Below are positions 1-7,343 of a stretch of 16,875 bases of DNA, one piece after another. Source of the DNA: an uncultured Actinoplanes sp. Its GTDB lineage: Bacteria > Actinomycetota > Actinomycetes > Mycobacteriales > Micromonosporaceae. A model generated the notes under the pieces. It was not told where the DNA came from. It saw only the letters and a list, made by a program, of their open reading frames with translations, and searched no databases. Positions within the stretch are counted from its first letter, which is position 1; each line of letters starts with the position of its first letter. The position numbers and the translations under genes were made by a program. The stretch spans positions 1 through 16,875 of the forward strand of contig NZ_CAKUCL010000154.1 in the NCBI RefSeq assembly GCF_934643405.1. The letters run 5' to 3'.

Positions 1-2
1 CG

Positions 3-590
3 CGAGCGGCGCTGGCCGGCCTGCTCCCGCCCGAGGCGCCGGTGGCCGAGGCCGCCGACCTGCTCGCCGCGGCCGCTCGCGGGGCGGACCTGCACGGGCG
101 GGTGCTCGGCGCGGCCAACGCCGACCTCCCGGAACCGCCGGATCCGCTCGACCGGCTCTGGCAGGCGACCGCCGTGCTGCGCGAGAGCCGCGGCGACGGT
201 CACGTGGCGGCACTGCTCACCGCGGGTGTCGACGGGTGCGAGAGCCTGGTGTGGCGGACCGCGATCGAGGGCGGCGACCTGCGGGTGAGCATGCAGCAGG
301 CGCGGGGCTGGACGGACGACGAGTGGGACGCCGCCGCCGAGCGGCTGGTGCGCCGGGGCTGGGTCGCGGCCGACGGGTCGGCGACCGAGGCGGGCCGCGA
401 GGCGTACACGAGGGTGGAGACGCTGACCGATCAGCTGGCCGCCGGTCCCTGGCAGCGCCTCGGGGCCGACGGCACCCGCCGCTGTGCCGAGCTGCTGGAA
501 CCGCTCGCCGCCGCGGCCCGGGCGGTGCTGCCGGCGAACAATCCGATTCCGCTGCGCGGTTACTCCAGAGCCTCCGGGACGGTGTCGTAG
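3..590 (+). CDS. SCO6745-family protein, 5' end outside window
   Basis: The frame is open from the left edge, so the gene starts outside the window; 195 residues are visible. An internal GTG at 42 could be mistaken for the start, but the residues before it (ending LLPPEAP) read as ordinary coding sequence. The order of elements matches the actinobacterial SCO6745/SalK-like family: a segment LWQATAVLRESRGDGHVAALL, then a winged-helix-like part with RGWTDDEWDAAAERLVRRGW, then EAGREAY and an NP motif near the C-terminus. The biochemical role of this family is not established; the C-terminal half resembles a helix-turn-helix fold, but I see no basis for naming a target. The last 31 nt overlap the convergent STAS gene, so the two transcripts would be antisense at their ends. 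The family assignment is from remembered motif similarity. Confidence 0.75.
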   Translation, partial: RAALAGLLPPEAPVAEAADLLAAAARGADLHGRVLGAANADLPEPPDPLDRLWQATAVLRESRGDGHVAALLTAGVDGCESLVWRTAIEGGDLRVSMQQARGWTDDEWDAAAERLVRRGWVAADGSATEAGREAYTRVETLTDQLAAGPWQRLGADGTRRCAELLEPLAAAARAVLPANNPIPLRGYSRASGTVS

Positions 591-904
591 AGCGGGAACA
601 ACTGGTCCAGGTGGGTGACCCGGAGCATGGTGCGCAGCAGCGGCGGGGCGCCGGCCAGGCGCAGCCAGCCGCCCTGGCCGGTGGTGCGGCGGTGCAGGTC
701 GACCAGCAGGCTCAGGCCGCTGGAGTCGCAGAAGGTCACGCCGGCCGCGTCCAGCACCAGCCGGGGCCGCCCGCGCCGCAGCGCCTCCTCGGCGGCATCC
801 TCGAGGAAGTCGCGGCTGTCCCGGTCGATCTCCCCGGACACCGCCAGCACGGTGCTGACCCCAGGGCCGTCCTGCGTGGTCACGGTGAGGATGTCGGGCG
901 TCAT
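560..904 (-). CDS. STAS-domain anti-sigma factor antagonist
   Basis: This 114-residue protein is a single STAS domain, the usual size of SpoIIAA/RsbV-type antagonists. These proteins bind an anti-sigma kinase in their unphosphorylated form and so release a sigma factor. The signature is FCDSSGLSLLVDL: Asp60 followed by Ser61, which aligns with the phosphorylated serine of SpoIIAA (Ser58). The ATG at 904 shares one base with the TGA of the PP2C phosphatase gene just upstream (TGATG), which suggests translational coupling and gives the antagonist its own phosphatase. The long open frame that continues upstream of this start is only a shadow of the phosphatase gene. No anti-sigma kinase or sigma factor gene is present in the window, so the partner is unknown. 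Confidence 0.9.
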   Translation of the reverse strand: MTPDILTVTTQDGPGVSTVLAVSGEIDRDSRDFLEDAAEEALRRGRPRLVLDAAGVTFCDSSGLSLLVDLHRRTTGQGGWLRLAGAPPLLRTMLRVTHLDQLFPLYDTVPEALE

Positions 905-2115
905 CACGGCACCGTACGCCGTGCGGCGTCCGGTGACCATTCGGCCAGCACGAGTGTCGCGTCGTCGACCGGCGGCCCGTGCTGGTGATCGGCCACGGCG
1001 TGGGACAGCCGGCGCAGGGTCTCCGGGGCGGGCAGGCCCGCGGCGTCGTGGTTCTCGGCGAGCCCGGCCAGCCGGTCCCGCCCGAACTGCTCGCCGGCGG
1101 TGTCGCGGGCCTCGGTGATGCCGTCGGTGTAGAGCAGGATGCGGTCGCCCGGCTGGAGCCGTCGCTCGGCGATCTGCCCGCGGTGGTCGTCCAGGCCCAG
1201 CGGCATCCGGCCACCGCCGGTGATCCCGGTGGCAGGGGCGCCGCGGCGCAGCAGCAGCGGGTCCGGGTGCCCGGCGTTGAGGTAGCGCAGCATGCCGCTG
1301 TCCAGGTGAAGCTCGGCCAGAAAGGCGGTCACGAACCGGGCGTCGACGAACTGCTCGAGCAGCGCGGCGTCGGCGGCCCGGGCCTGCTCGGCCAGGCCGC
1401 CACCGCCGCGGCGGACGGCGCGCATGGTGGCCAGGGTCACCGCGGTGGCCAGTCCGGCCCGCAGCCCCTTGCCGACCGCGTCGAGGATCGCCAGGTGCGC
1501 CGTCGGCCCGTCGATGGCGTAGTCGAAGCCGTCGCCGCCGACGGCGTAGCAGGGCTCCAGGACCGCGCTGACGGCGAGCCGTTCGCACGAGACGGTCAGC
1601 GGCGGCAGCAACTGCCAGAGCAGCTCCGACGCCTGCGACATCGGCTGGGAACGGCGTACCTGATGAAGGTGGTCCCCGCGCGGCGAGGCGGTGGTGATCA
1701 GGTGCCCGATCAGGCCGGCGAACCTCTGGCAGCGTTCCCGCAGTTGCGGCGCGTGCGGATCGACACCGGCCGGCAGGACGAAGTCGACCACGCCGATCCG
1801 GTCGGTGCCGTCGACGATCGGCACCCACCACCGCGACGGCTCGACCGGAATCGGCCGCACCTGGGCGAACGCGCGACCGGCCACCGACGCGTCCACCGGC
1901 TCGGGCGGCGGGGTGTCCCGGCCCGGGACCGGCATCGCCCGCAGCGACCGCTGCTCGTGGTCGACCAGATAGAGGGTGGCGGTGATGTCCAGCCGCCCCA
2001 GGGCGTCGACGATCGTCGCGGCGACGTCGTTCGACTGCCAGAGGTGCGAGCGATCGAGAATCCGCCGTGTCGCGTCGAGCCAGGCCTGCTGGTCCAGGGC
2101 TTTCATGGCATCCAT
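904..2115 (-). CDS. GAF-type sensor domain + PP2C (SpoIIE-like) serine phosphatase
   Basis: This 403-residue cytoplasmic protein has two parts. Residues about 15-145 look like a GAF-type sensor domain (for example SVAGRAFAQ and the WWVPIVDGTDRIGVVDF strand). Residues about 165-393 are a SpoIIE/RsbU-type PP2C phosphatase. The metal-binding aspartates are visible: GGDGFDY (193-199), LDAVGKG (211-217), LNAGHPDPLLLR (279-290), LYTDGITEARD (328-338) and DDATLVL (384-390). The expected role is removal of phosphate from a STAS antagonist in response to a signal bound by the GAF domain; the STAS gene follows directly with a 1-nt overlap. I placed the start at ATG 2115; a second in-frame ATG at 2106 is equally possible, and neither has a strong ribosome-binding site. 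It lies 19 nt downstream of the oxidoreductase gene and is probably cotranscribed with it. Confidence 0.9.
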   Translation of the reverse strand: MDAMKALDQQAWLDATRRILDRSHLWQSNDVAATIVDALGRLDITATLYLVDHEQRSLRAMPVPGRDTPPPEPVDASVAGRAFAQVRPIPVEPSRWWVPIVDGTDRIGVVDFVLPAGVDPHAPQLRERCQRFAGLIGHLITTASPRGDHLHQVRRSQPMSQASELLWQLLPPLTVSCERLAVSAVLEPCYAVGGDGFDYAIDGPTAHLAILDAVGKGLRAGLATAVTLATMRAVRRGGGGLAEQARAADAALLEQFVDARFVTAFLAELHLDSGMLRYLNAGHPDPLLLRRGAPATGITGGGRMPLGLDDHRGQIAERRLQPGDRILLYTDGITEARDTAGEQFGRDRLAGLAENHDAAGLPAPETLRRLSHAVADHQHGPPVDDATLVLAEWSPDAARRTVP

Positions 2116-2134
2116 ATTCGTCGGCGCTCGGTGT

Positions 2135-3526
2135 TCAGGCCTCGACCATAGCGAAAAGCGTGTTGAGCCCCTCCGCCAGGAGCGGATGCGTGAAGATCGC
2201 GTCCGCCATGTCGGTCGCGGTGAGCTTGCCGAGCATGGCCACCTGGATGATGGTCATGATCTCGCCGCCCTCGCTGCCGAGGATCGCGCACCCCAGGATC
2301 TGCCCGCTACCGGCGTCGACGATCGCCTTCATGAAGCCGCGCGTCTCTCCGGTCTCGATGGCCCGCACCACGGCGTTCATGCCGAGCTTGGCCACCCGGA
2401 CCTGGCGGCCCCGGGCCCGGGCCTCCCGCTCGGTCAGGCCGGCCCGGCCCAGCTGCGGGTCGATGAAGACGGCGTACGGGACGATCCGGTCCCGGATGCT
2501 CCGCTTCTCATTGCCGATGAGGTTGGCGTGCAGGATGCGGTAGTCGTCGTAGGAGACGTGGGTGAAGGCCGGACCTCCCTTGACGTCGCCCATCGCGTAG
2601 ACACCCGGCACGCTGGTCTGCAGATGCTCGTCCACCTCGATGAATCCCCGGTCGTCGAGGCCGATGCCGGCCGCGTCGAGGCCCAGCCCGTCGGTGTTCG
2701 GGACGCGGCCGATGGCCGAGAGCAGGTGCGAGCCGTCCAGCTGCCGTTCGCCCTGCGCCGTGCGCGCGCTCAGCCGGACACCGCCGCCGGCCCGCTCGAC
2801 CCGGACCGGCACGGCCGAGGTCAGCACGGTGATCCCGTCGTCGCGCAGGATCGTGGCGACCTCGTCCGAGACGTCCTCGTCCTCGAGCATGAGCAGCCGC
2901 GCGGCGCTCTGGACGATGGTGACCTCGCTGCCGAACCGGCGGAACATCTGGGCGAACTCGAGCCCGATGTAACCGCCGCCGAGGATGATCAGGTGCTCCG
3001 GGACCTCGTCGAGTTCCATGATCGACGTGTTGGTGAGCACCGGGACGTCGTTCACCCCGGGGATCGCCAGCGGCTTGGCCCGGGTGCCCGTGTCGATCAC
3101 GATGACCGGCGCGGTGATCTGCCGCTTCCCGCCGCCGGCCAAGGCGACCTCGACCGCCTTCGGCCCGGTGAAGCGGGCGTCGCCCTCGATCAGGTCCAGC
3201 CCGTCCTGCGCCAGCCGGCTCGCGTAGTTCTGCCGGGCGCCGCCGACCATGGCCCGCTTGCGCTCGCGCACGGCGGCCATGTCCACCGAGACCGGGCCAC
3301 TGCGGACGCCGTACTCGGCGCCGCGGCGTGCCTGATAGGCGAGCCGGGCACTCGCCACCATCGTCTTGGTCGGCGTGCAGCCGGTGTTGACGCACACGCC
3401 GCCGAGCTGATCACGCTCGATCAACCCCACCCGGTGGCCCGCCTTGGCCAGTTCGACCGGAAGGAACCGGCCGCCCTGACTGGTCCCGATGACGATCGCG
3501 TCGTAGTGCTCGCCGGTGGTGGTCAT
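2135..3526 (-). CDS. FAD-dependent pyridine nucleotide-disulfide oxidoreductase (lipoamide dehydrogenase / mercuric reductase-like)
   Basis: The protein is 463 residues, the normal length for COG1249 enzymes. An FAD-binding N-terminus (IVIGTSQGG, 11-19) is followed by the redox-active disulfide motif GVCVNTGC with Cys45 and Cys50, an NAD(P)-binding fold (ILGGGYIGLEF, 181-191), the second FAD motif (YAMGDVKGGPAFTH, 310-323) and a dimerisation domain with the catalytic FTHPLLAE pair His447/Glu452. All catalytic residues are present. The first dinucleotide motif has Ser16 where GxGxxG expects glycine. There is no heavy-metal-binding N-terminal domain and no mer genes nearby, so mercury reduction is not supported; the substrate (a lipoyl, mycothiol-type or quinone acceptor) is open. 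The ATG at 3526 has a G-rich stretch (GCGGGGGC) at a suitable distance upstream. The frame extends far beyond this start only as an antisense shadow of the MFS gene. It is probably the first gene of the operon with the PP2C and STAS genes. Confidence 0.9.
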   Translation of the reverse strand: MTTTGEHYDAIVIGTSQGGRFLPVELAKAGHRVGLIERDQLGGVCVNTGCTPTKTMVASARLAYQARRGAEYGVRSGPVSVDMAAVRERKRAMVGGARQNYASRLAQDGLDLIEGDARFTGPKAVEVALAGGGKRQITAPVIVIDTGTRAKPLAIPGVNDVPVLTNTSIMELDEVPEHLIILGGGYIGLEFAQMFRRFGSEVTIVQSAARLLMLEDEDVSDEVATILRDDGITVLTSAVPVRVERAGGGVRLSARTAQGERQLDGSHLLSAIGRVPNTDGLGLDAAGIGLDDRGFIEVDEHLQTSVPGVYAMGDVKGGPAFTHVSYDDYRILHANLIGNEKRSIRDRIVPYAVFIDPQLGRAGLTEREARARGRQVRVAKLGMNAVVRAIETGETRGFMKAIVDAGSGQILGCAILGSEGGEIMTIIQVAMLGKLTATDMADAIFTHPLLAEGLNTLFAMVEA

Positions 3527-3624
3527 CGTCGCTGCCCCCGCTCTCGTTGCCGATGAGACGTCACGGTCGGCGTAACTCGCCTGAGACCCACGATGCGCTG
3601 GTGGGCAAGGGTACGGCCAGTGCC

Positions 3625-3647
3625 CGGCCGGCCACGATCGCCGGCCG
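3625..3647. repeat. 8-bp perfect inverted repeat in the divergent intergenic region
   Basis: CGGCCGGC (3625-3632) and GCCGGCCG (3640-3647) are perfect inverted copies separated by 7 nt (CACGATC). The repeat lies between the oxidoreductase gene (start 3526) and the MFS gene (start 3713). It could be a dyad operator or a stem-loop. There is no T-tract on either side, so it is not a classical intrinsic terminator. In DNA this GC-rich a stem of this kind could also arise by chance. Confidence 0.35.
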
Positions 3648-3700
3648 CGGCAGCCCCGGATCGACGCGGTAATTGGGTGGAGCCGGCCCGCGCGGATTGG

Positions 3701-3706
3701 TAGACA
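3701..3706 (+). promoter_or_regulatory. candidate -10 element for a leaderless MFS transcript
   Basis: TAGACA ends 7 nt before the GTG start at 3713, so transcription would begin at or next to the start codon. This would explain why no Shine-Dalgarno sequence is visible. Leaderless mRNAs are common in actinomycetes and their -10 boxes are often TAGRCT-like. No convincing -35 is present at normal spacing; the nearest TTG (3673) is too far away. Confidence 0.3.
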
Positions 3707-3712
3707 CCCCGG

Positions 3713-4924
3713 GTGGCCGCCCGACGCAAGATCATCCCTCTCGCTCTGGCCCTCGCGGTCGACATGCTCGGCAGCGGCCTGCTGCTGCCGGTCTCGCTGC
3801 TCTACTTCACCGAGGTCACCGGTCTGCGGCTGAGCACGGTCGGGCCCCTGCTGAGCATCGCGGCGCTCGCCTCGCTGCCGGTGCCGCTGATCGTCGGACA
3901 CGTCGCCGACCGCACGCGCCCGCTCGACCGGGTCCTGGTGGCGCAGGTGATGCAGGCGGCGGCGTTCGCCGCGTACGGGCTGGTCGGCGGCCCGGTCACA
4001 CTGCTGATCGTGGCGCTCGTCGCGGCGGTGGGGCAGCGGCTGTTCTGGTCCTCGTTCTTCGCGGTCGTGGCCGGCCTGGCCGAGCCCGGCGAGGACGGCC
4101 ACGCCGCCGACCGCCGCTTCGCCGTGACCGGCATGATCCAGATGGCGGCGACCGGGGCGGGCGCGCTGCTCGGCGGCCTCGCGGTGACGTACTCCTGGTA
4201 CCAGCCGGTGGTCTACCTGAACGCGGCGAGCTTCCTGCTCTCGGCGCTGGTGCTGCTGTTCGTGCCGCGCGGGGGCGAACCGCCGGCGGCCGCCGGTCAG
4301 CGAACCGGCGGCTACGGCGAGCTGCTGCGCGACCGGCCCTATCTGCTCCTCATCGCGGCCAACACGATCTTCGCGCTGTGCAGCATCTTCATCGGCGTCG
4401 CCCTGCCGGTCTACCTGGTCGACGGACTGCCCGCGCCGCACTGGCTGGTCGGACCGCTCCTCGCCGCCACCACCGTGCTGCTCGCCTCGGGCCAGCGGCT
4501 TGCCGTGCGGCTGGTGCGCCCGTTGTCCCGCACGCAAGCCCTGGTCCTCGCCGGCGGCCTCTGGGCGGCGTGGGCTCTCGTCTACGCGGCGGCGGTCCGG
4601 GTGCCGGCCGGGGCGCTCGTCCCGTACCTGACGGCCGGCATGATCCTGTTCGCCGCCGCCGATCTCATCCATGCCCCCATCTCGAACGCCCTGTCGGCCG
4701 CCGCCGCGCCGGCCGGCCAGCGCGGCCGCTATCTCGCCGTCTACCAGTACACGTTCGCCTTCGCGAACATCCTGGCGCCGACCTTCTTCACCGCCCTCTA
4801 CGCGCAGGGGCGGGCCGTGCCGTGGCTCGCCCTCGCGGTGGTCGCGGCGGGTGCGTCGGCGGTCATGGCGAGTTTGCGTACGCCGTTGCAAGCGCGCTCG
4901 CTCACCCCGGCGCCGGAGTCGTAA
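3713..4924 (+). CDS. Major facilitator superfamily transporter (drug-exporter type)
   Basis: This 403-residue, very hydrophobic protein has about twelve membrane segments, typical of MFS drug:H+ antiporters. The first helix starts at residue 7 (IIPLALALAVDMLGSGLLLP). The loop between helices 2 and 3 carries a motif-A-like sequence, GHVADRTRP (62-70). A soluble central loop (about residues 186-205, PRGGEPPAAAGQRTGG) separates the two six-helix halves. The second half has the short motif NTIFALCSIFIGVALPVYL-like helix 7. The substrate cannot be read from the sequence. The GTG at 3713 has no ribosome-binding site but sits where a leaderless transcript from the TAGACA box would begin. The next gene, the DNA ligase, starts 56 nt after the stop; nothing suggests a functional link between them. 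Confidence 0.88.
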   Translation: MAARRKIIPLALALAVDMLGSGLLLPVSLLYFTEVTGLRLSTVGPLLSIAALASLPVPLIVGHVADRTRPLDRVLVAQVMQAAAFAAYGLVGGPVTLLIVALVAAVGQRLFWSSFFAVVAGLAEPGEDGHAADRRFAVTGMIQMAATGAGALLGGLAVTYSWYQPVVYLNAASFLLSALVLLFVPRGGEPPAAAGQRTGGYGELLRDRPYLLLIAANTIFALCSIFIGVALPVYLVDGLPAPHWLVGPLLAATTVLLASGQRLAVRLVRPLSRTQALVLAGGLWAAWALVYAAAVRVPAGALVPYLTAGMILFAAADLIHAPISNALSAAAAPAGQRGRYLAVYQYTFAFANILAPTFFTALYAQGRAVPWLALAVVAAGASAVMASLRTPLQARSLTPAPES

Positions 4925-4980
4925 CGGTGAAGTTCTCGCTGGTCACAGCGGATCCGGCGGACCTTGGTGATACTGGACCG

Positions 4981-6135
4981 ATGCGGGCCGATCTTGTGCC
5001 GCCGATGCTGGCCGCGGCCGGGTCGCTGCCGGGCGGCCCGGGATGGGCGTTCGAGTTCAAGTACGACGGGGTGCGCGCGGTCACCTACGCCGAAGGCGGC
5101 CCGGTGCGGGCGTACAGCCGCAACGGCAACGACATCACCGCCACCTAGCCGGAGCTCGCCGAGGTGGGTGAGCTGCTCGGCGGGCGGTCGGCGGTGCTCG
5201 ACGGCGAGGTCGTCGCGCTGGAGCCCGGCGACCGGCCGTCGTTCGCCCGGCTGCAGAACCGGATGCACGTGGCCACGCCCACGGCTGCCCTGCTGCACGC
5301 GGTCCCGGTGCGGTATTACGTGTTCGACCTGCTCCGCCTCGACGGTGAGAGCGTGCTGGAGTTCCCGTACGCGCGCCGGCGGGAGCTGCTGGCCGGACTG
5401 AGCCTGGCGGGGACGACCGTGCGCGTGCCGACCGCTTTCACCGAGGCGTCCGGGCAGGCGGTGCTGCACACCGCCGAACTGGCCGGGTACGAGGGCGTCG
5501 TGGCGAAGCGGCTGAGCGCGCCGTACCGGCCCGGGAAGCGGTCCGCCGACTGGACCAAGGTGCCCCTGATCCGTACCCAAGAGGTGTTGATCATCGGTTG
5601 GGAGGCGGGCGCGGGGCGTCGCGCCGGCACGGTCGGCGCGCTGCTGCTCGGCGTGCACGACGAGCGGGGACAGATCCGGTACGCCGGTCAGGTCGGCACC
5701 GGGTTCACCGACGCGATGCTGCGGCACCTGCAGGAACAGCTCGCGGTGCGGGAACGGGCCACCTCGCCGGCCGCCGGCGTGCCCCGCGACCACGCGCGCC
5801 GGGCCCGCTGGGTGGAGCCGGACATGGTCGGTGAGGTCGCGTTCCGCAACTGGACCCCGGACGGCCGGCTGCGGCACCCGTCCTGGCGCGGGCTGCGCCC
5901 GGACCGGCCGGTGACCGCGGCGCGCCGGCCGCCGGAGCCGGCGCCTGCGGTCACCGGCGCGCTGTCCACCGCCGACGGGCGCTGGCGGGTCGAGGTGGTC
6001 CGGCGCGACGGCGTGCAGTCGTACCGGATCCTGCACGCCGGCAACGTCATCGAGGGCCTGAGCCTGGACGAGGTGGAGCGGGTGCTGCGCGGCGCCGGCG
6101 TGAGCCTGGCCGACCTGCGCGACGCGGCGGCGTGA
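4981..6135 (+). pseudogene. ATP-dependent DNA ligase (LigC/LigD ligase-domain type) interrupted by an in-frame TAG
   Basis: ATG 4981 opens MRADLVPPMLA, the usual start of this family. Codon 56 (5146-5148) is TAG, and the same frame then continues without another stop to the TGA at 6133-6135 (384 codons plus stop). The stop falls in SRNGNDITAT-(stop)-PELAEVGELL; relatives read TATYPELA here, so TAC-to-TAG is the simplest explanation. Motif I with the nucleotidyl-accepting Lys27 (KYDGVR, 27-32) lies before the stop. Motif III (DGEV, 74-77), motif IV (EGVVAKR, 171-177), motif V (DWTKVP) and motif VI in the OB-fold (RHPSWRGLR) lie after it. The 55-residue first product, or a 323-residue product restarting at GTG 5164, would be inactive: the latter lacks the catalytic lysine. 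The rest is well conserved in codon use, so this is a recent mutation, a sequencing error or a readthrough case. A C-terminal extension of about 60 residues follows the OB-fold. A GTG at 4927 is an alternative start. No Ku gene is present. Confidence 0.85.
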
Positions 6136-6184
6136 CCGCCGAAATAGATGTTCGAAGCTCCGGGTACGGCGTAGTCACTCGCGC

Positions 6185-6457
6185 ATGACGACGGTGACCC
6201 CTCGCCGGTTCAGGCGCGGCCGTGGCCGGAAGCAGATCGGGTTGATGGGTGGCCTGATGGCGCTGCCGATGCGGGCCGAGCTGGGCCGCCCCGGCATGCA
6301 GTTCCGGTACGAGCGGCCCGCGTTCGACGCCGAGTTCCCGGAGCTGGCCGCGGGCGAGCAGAGTGAGGCCGGCCCGCCGGAGGGCGGCGCACGCCCGGTG
6401 ACCAGCGAGTCGCACGGCTGCGCGCTACCCCGAGGACCAGGGCGACCGGTGGCCCGG
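6185..6457 (+). CDS. Unidentified coding-like stretch, 3' end unclear
   Basis: This 322-bp gap between the ligase and the hydrolase holds a frame starting at ATG 6185 with strongly G/C-ending codons up to about 6425. It encodes MTTVTPRRFRRGRGRKQ followed by a mixed segment with MALPMRAELGRPGMQFRYER and FDAEFPELAAGEQ. I do not recognise it. After about 6425 the frame switches to A-ending codons (CTA CCC CGA GGA CCA), while the +1 frame takes on the G/C-ending pattern (YPEDQGDRWPGHRRW). The original frame has no stop until 7309, deep in the antisense of the hydrolase gene, so the true end cannot be placed; the coordinate given is only the end of the gap. It may be the remnant of a gene that lost its 3' part, perhaps by a frameshift, or chance. 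TAGTCA at 6172-6177 is at the right distance to be a -10 box for a leaderless start. Confidence 0.3.
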
Positions 6458-7162
6458 TCACCGCAGGTGGCGGGCGAAGAAGCGGACCGCGCTGTCCAGC
6501 TCGAAGTCCGGCAGCTCACCGTGCCGGCCGGGGTTCGCGTGCAGCGTCTTCTCGGCCGAGCCGAAGCTGTCGAACAGAGCCAGGCTCCGCGCCCGGGGAA
6601 CCCGCTCGTCGTCCCACTGCACCAGGAACTCCAGCGGCACGGTGATCCGCCGGGCCGCCCCGGCCATCGCGGGCGCGCCGCCCAGTCCGAGCACCGCCGC
6701 GCGCACCCGGGCCTCCGCGGCGACGAACGGCACGCCGAGGCCGCAGCCCAGCGACACGCCCCAATACCCCACCGGTCCGGCGCCGACGTGGCTCAGCCGC
6801 TGCACGTGGTCGAGCACAGCCCGCCATTCCGGGACGGTCCGTTCCGCCACCAGCGCCTGGAAGCCGGCGATCAGCTCGCCCAGATCGGCGCCGGCGGCCG
6901 CGCGGGCCTGGTTGGCGGTGGCGAGCCGGTCGAGGGCCTCGTCCGTGGGCCGGTCGCCGTGGCCGGGCACGTCGGCCGCCGCGACGGCGAAGCTGCACCC
7001 GGTGACGAGGCGGTCGGCCAGGGCCAGCATGGCGGGCGCCTTCTTGTGCTGCCCGCCGCCGTGCCCGAGGAGAACCAGCGGTCGCGGTCCTTCGGCGTCG
7101 ACGGGGGTCCACAGCACGCCGGGCACCTCGCCGGCGAGAAACAGTTCTTCATGGACGCGCAT
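6458..7162 (-). CDS. Alpha/beta hydrolase, dienelactone hydrolase-like
   Basis: This 234-residue cytoplasmic protein has the alpha/beta-hydrolase catalytic set. The nucleophile elbow is GVSLG with Ser137. The oxyanion-hole loop is LLGHGGGQHK (31-40). The acid is probably Asp184 or Asp185 in VQWDDERVPR, and the catalytic histidine is probably His214 in GRHGELP. Size and layout fit dienelactone hydrolases and small acyl-ester hydrolases, but the dienelactone hydrolase family uses a cysteine nucleophile, and here it is serine; a plain esterase is therefore likelier than a true dienelactone hydrolase. The ATG at 7162 has GAAAGG about 12 nt upstream, a slightly distant ribosome-binding site. It is a single gene, divergent from the lysozyme-domain gene. 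There is no signal peptide. Confidence 0.85.
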   Translation of the reverse strand: MRVHEELFLAGEVPGVLWTPVDAEGPRPLVLLGHGGGQHKKAPAMLALADRLVTGCSFAVAAADVPGHGDRPTDEALDRLATANQARAAAGADLGELIAGFQALVAERTVPEWRAVLDHVQRLSHVGAGPVGYWGVSLGCGLGVPFVAAEARVRAAVLGLGGAPAMAGAARRITVPLEFLVQWDDERVPRARSLALFDSFGSAEKTLHANPGRHGELPDFELDSAVRFFARHLR

Positions 7163-7343
7163 GGATGTGTGAAGCCTTTCGGGATGCCTGCCGCGGGCGC
7201 TCCCTATGCCGTACGCGGGAGGGAGCCCCGACCTGTCCGTGCGTTGATCGGTCTCACCTCCTCGTCAGCGGCGGCGACCGTACCACGCGCACCGCGCCTG
7301 CCGGGGTGACGGGAGCGCCGATCCGGTCGCGCCCGGCCCGCGC

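Noticed and set aside
2135..3526. Calling the oxidoreductase a mercuric reductase (merA)
   Set aside because: It lacks the N-terminal metal-binding domain and a C-terminal vicinal cysteine pair (it ends NTLFAMVEA), and there are no other mer genes.
2135..4891. A 918-codon minus-strand open frame
   Set aside because: Only the last 463 codons show oxidoreductase motifs; the upstream half is antisense to the MFS gene, with low-complexity Arg/Gly/Gln-rich translation.
6125..6141. Short GC hairpin over the ligase stop codon as a terminator
   Set aside because: The stem is only 6 bp and is followed by AAATAG rather than T residues; such stems are frequent by chance here.
7199..7226. GCTCCC/GGGAGC inverted repeat between the hydrolase and the lysozyme gene
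   Set aside because: The 6-bp stem has a 16-nt loop and no T-tract; it lies between divergent genes, where no terminator is needed.
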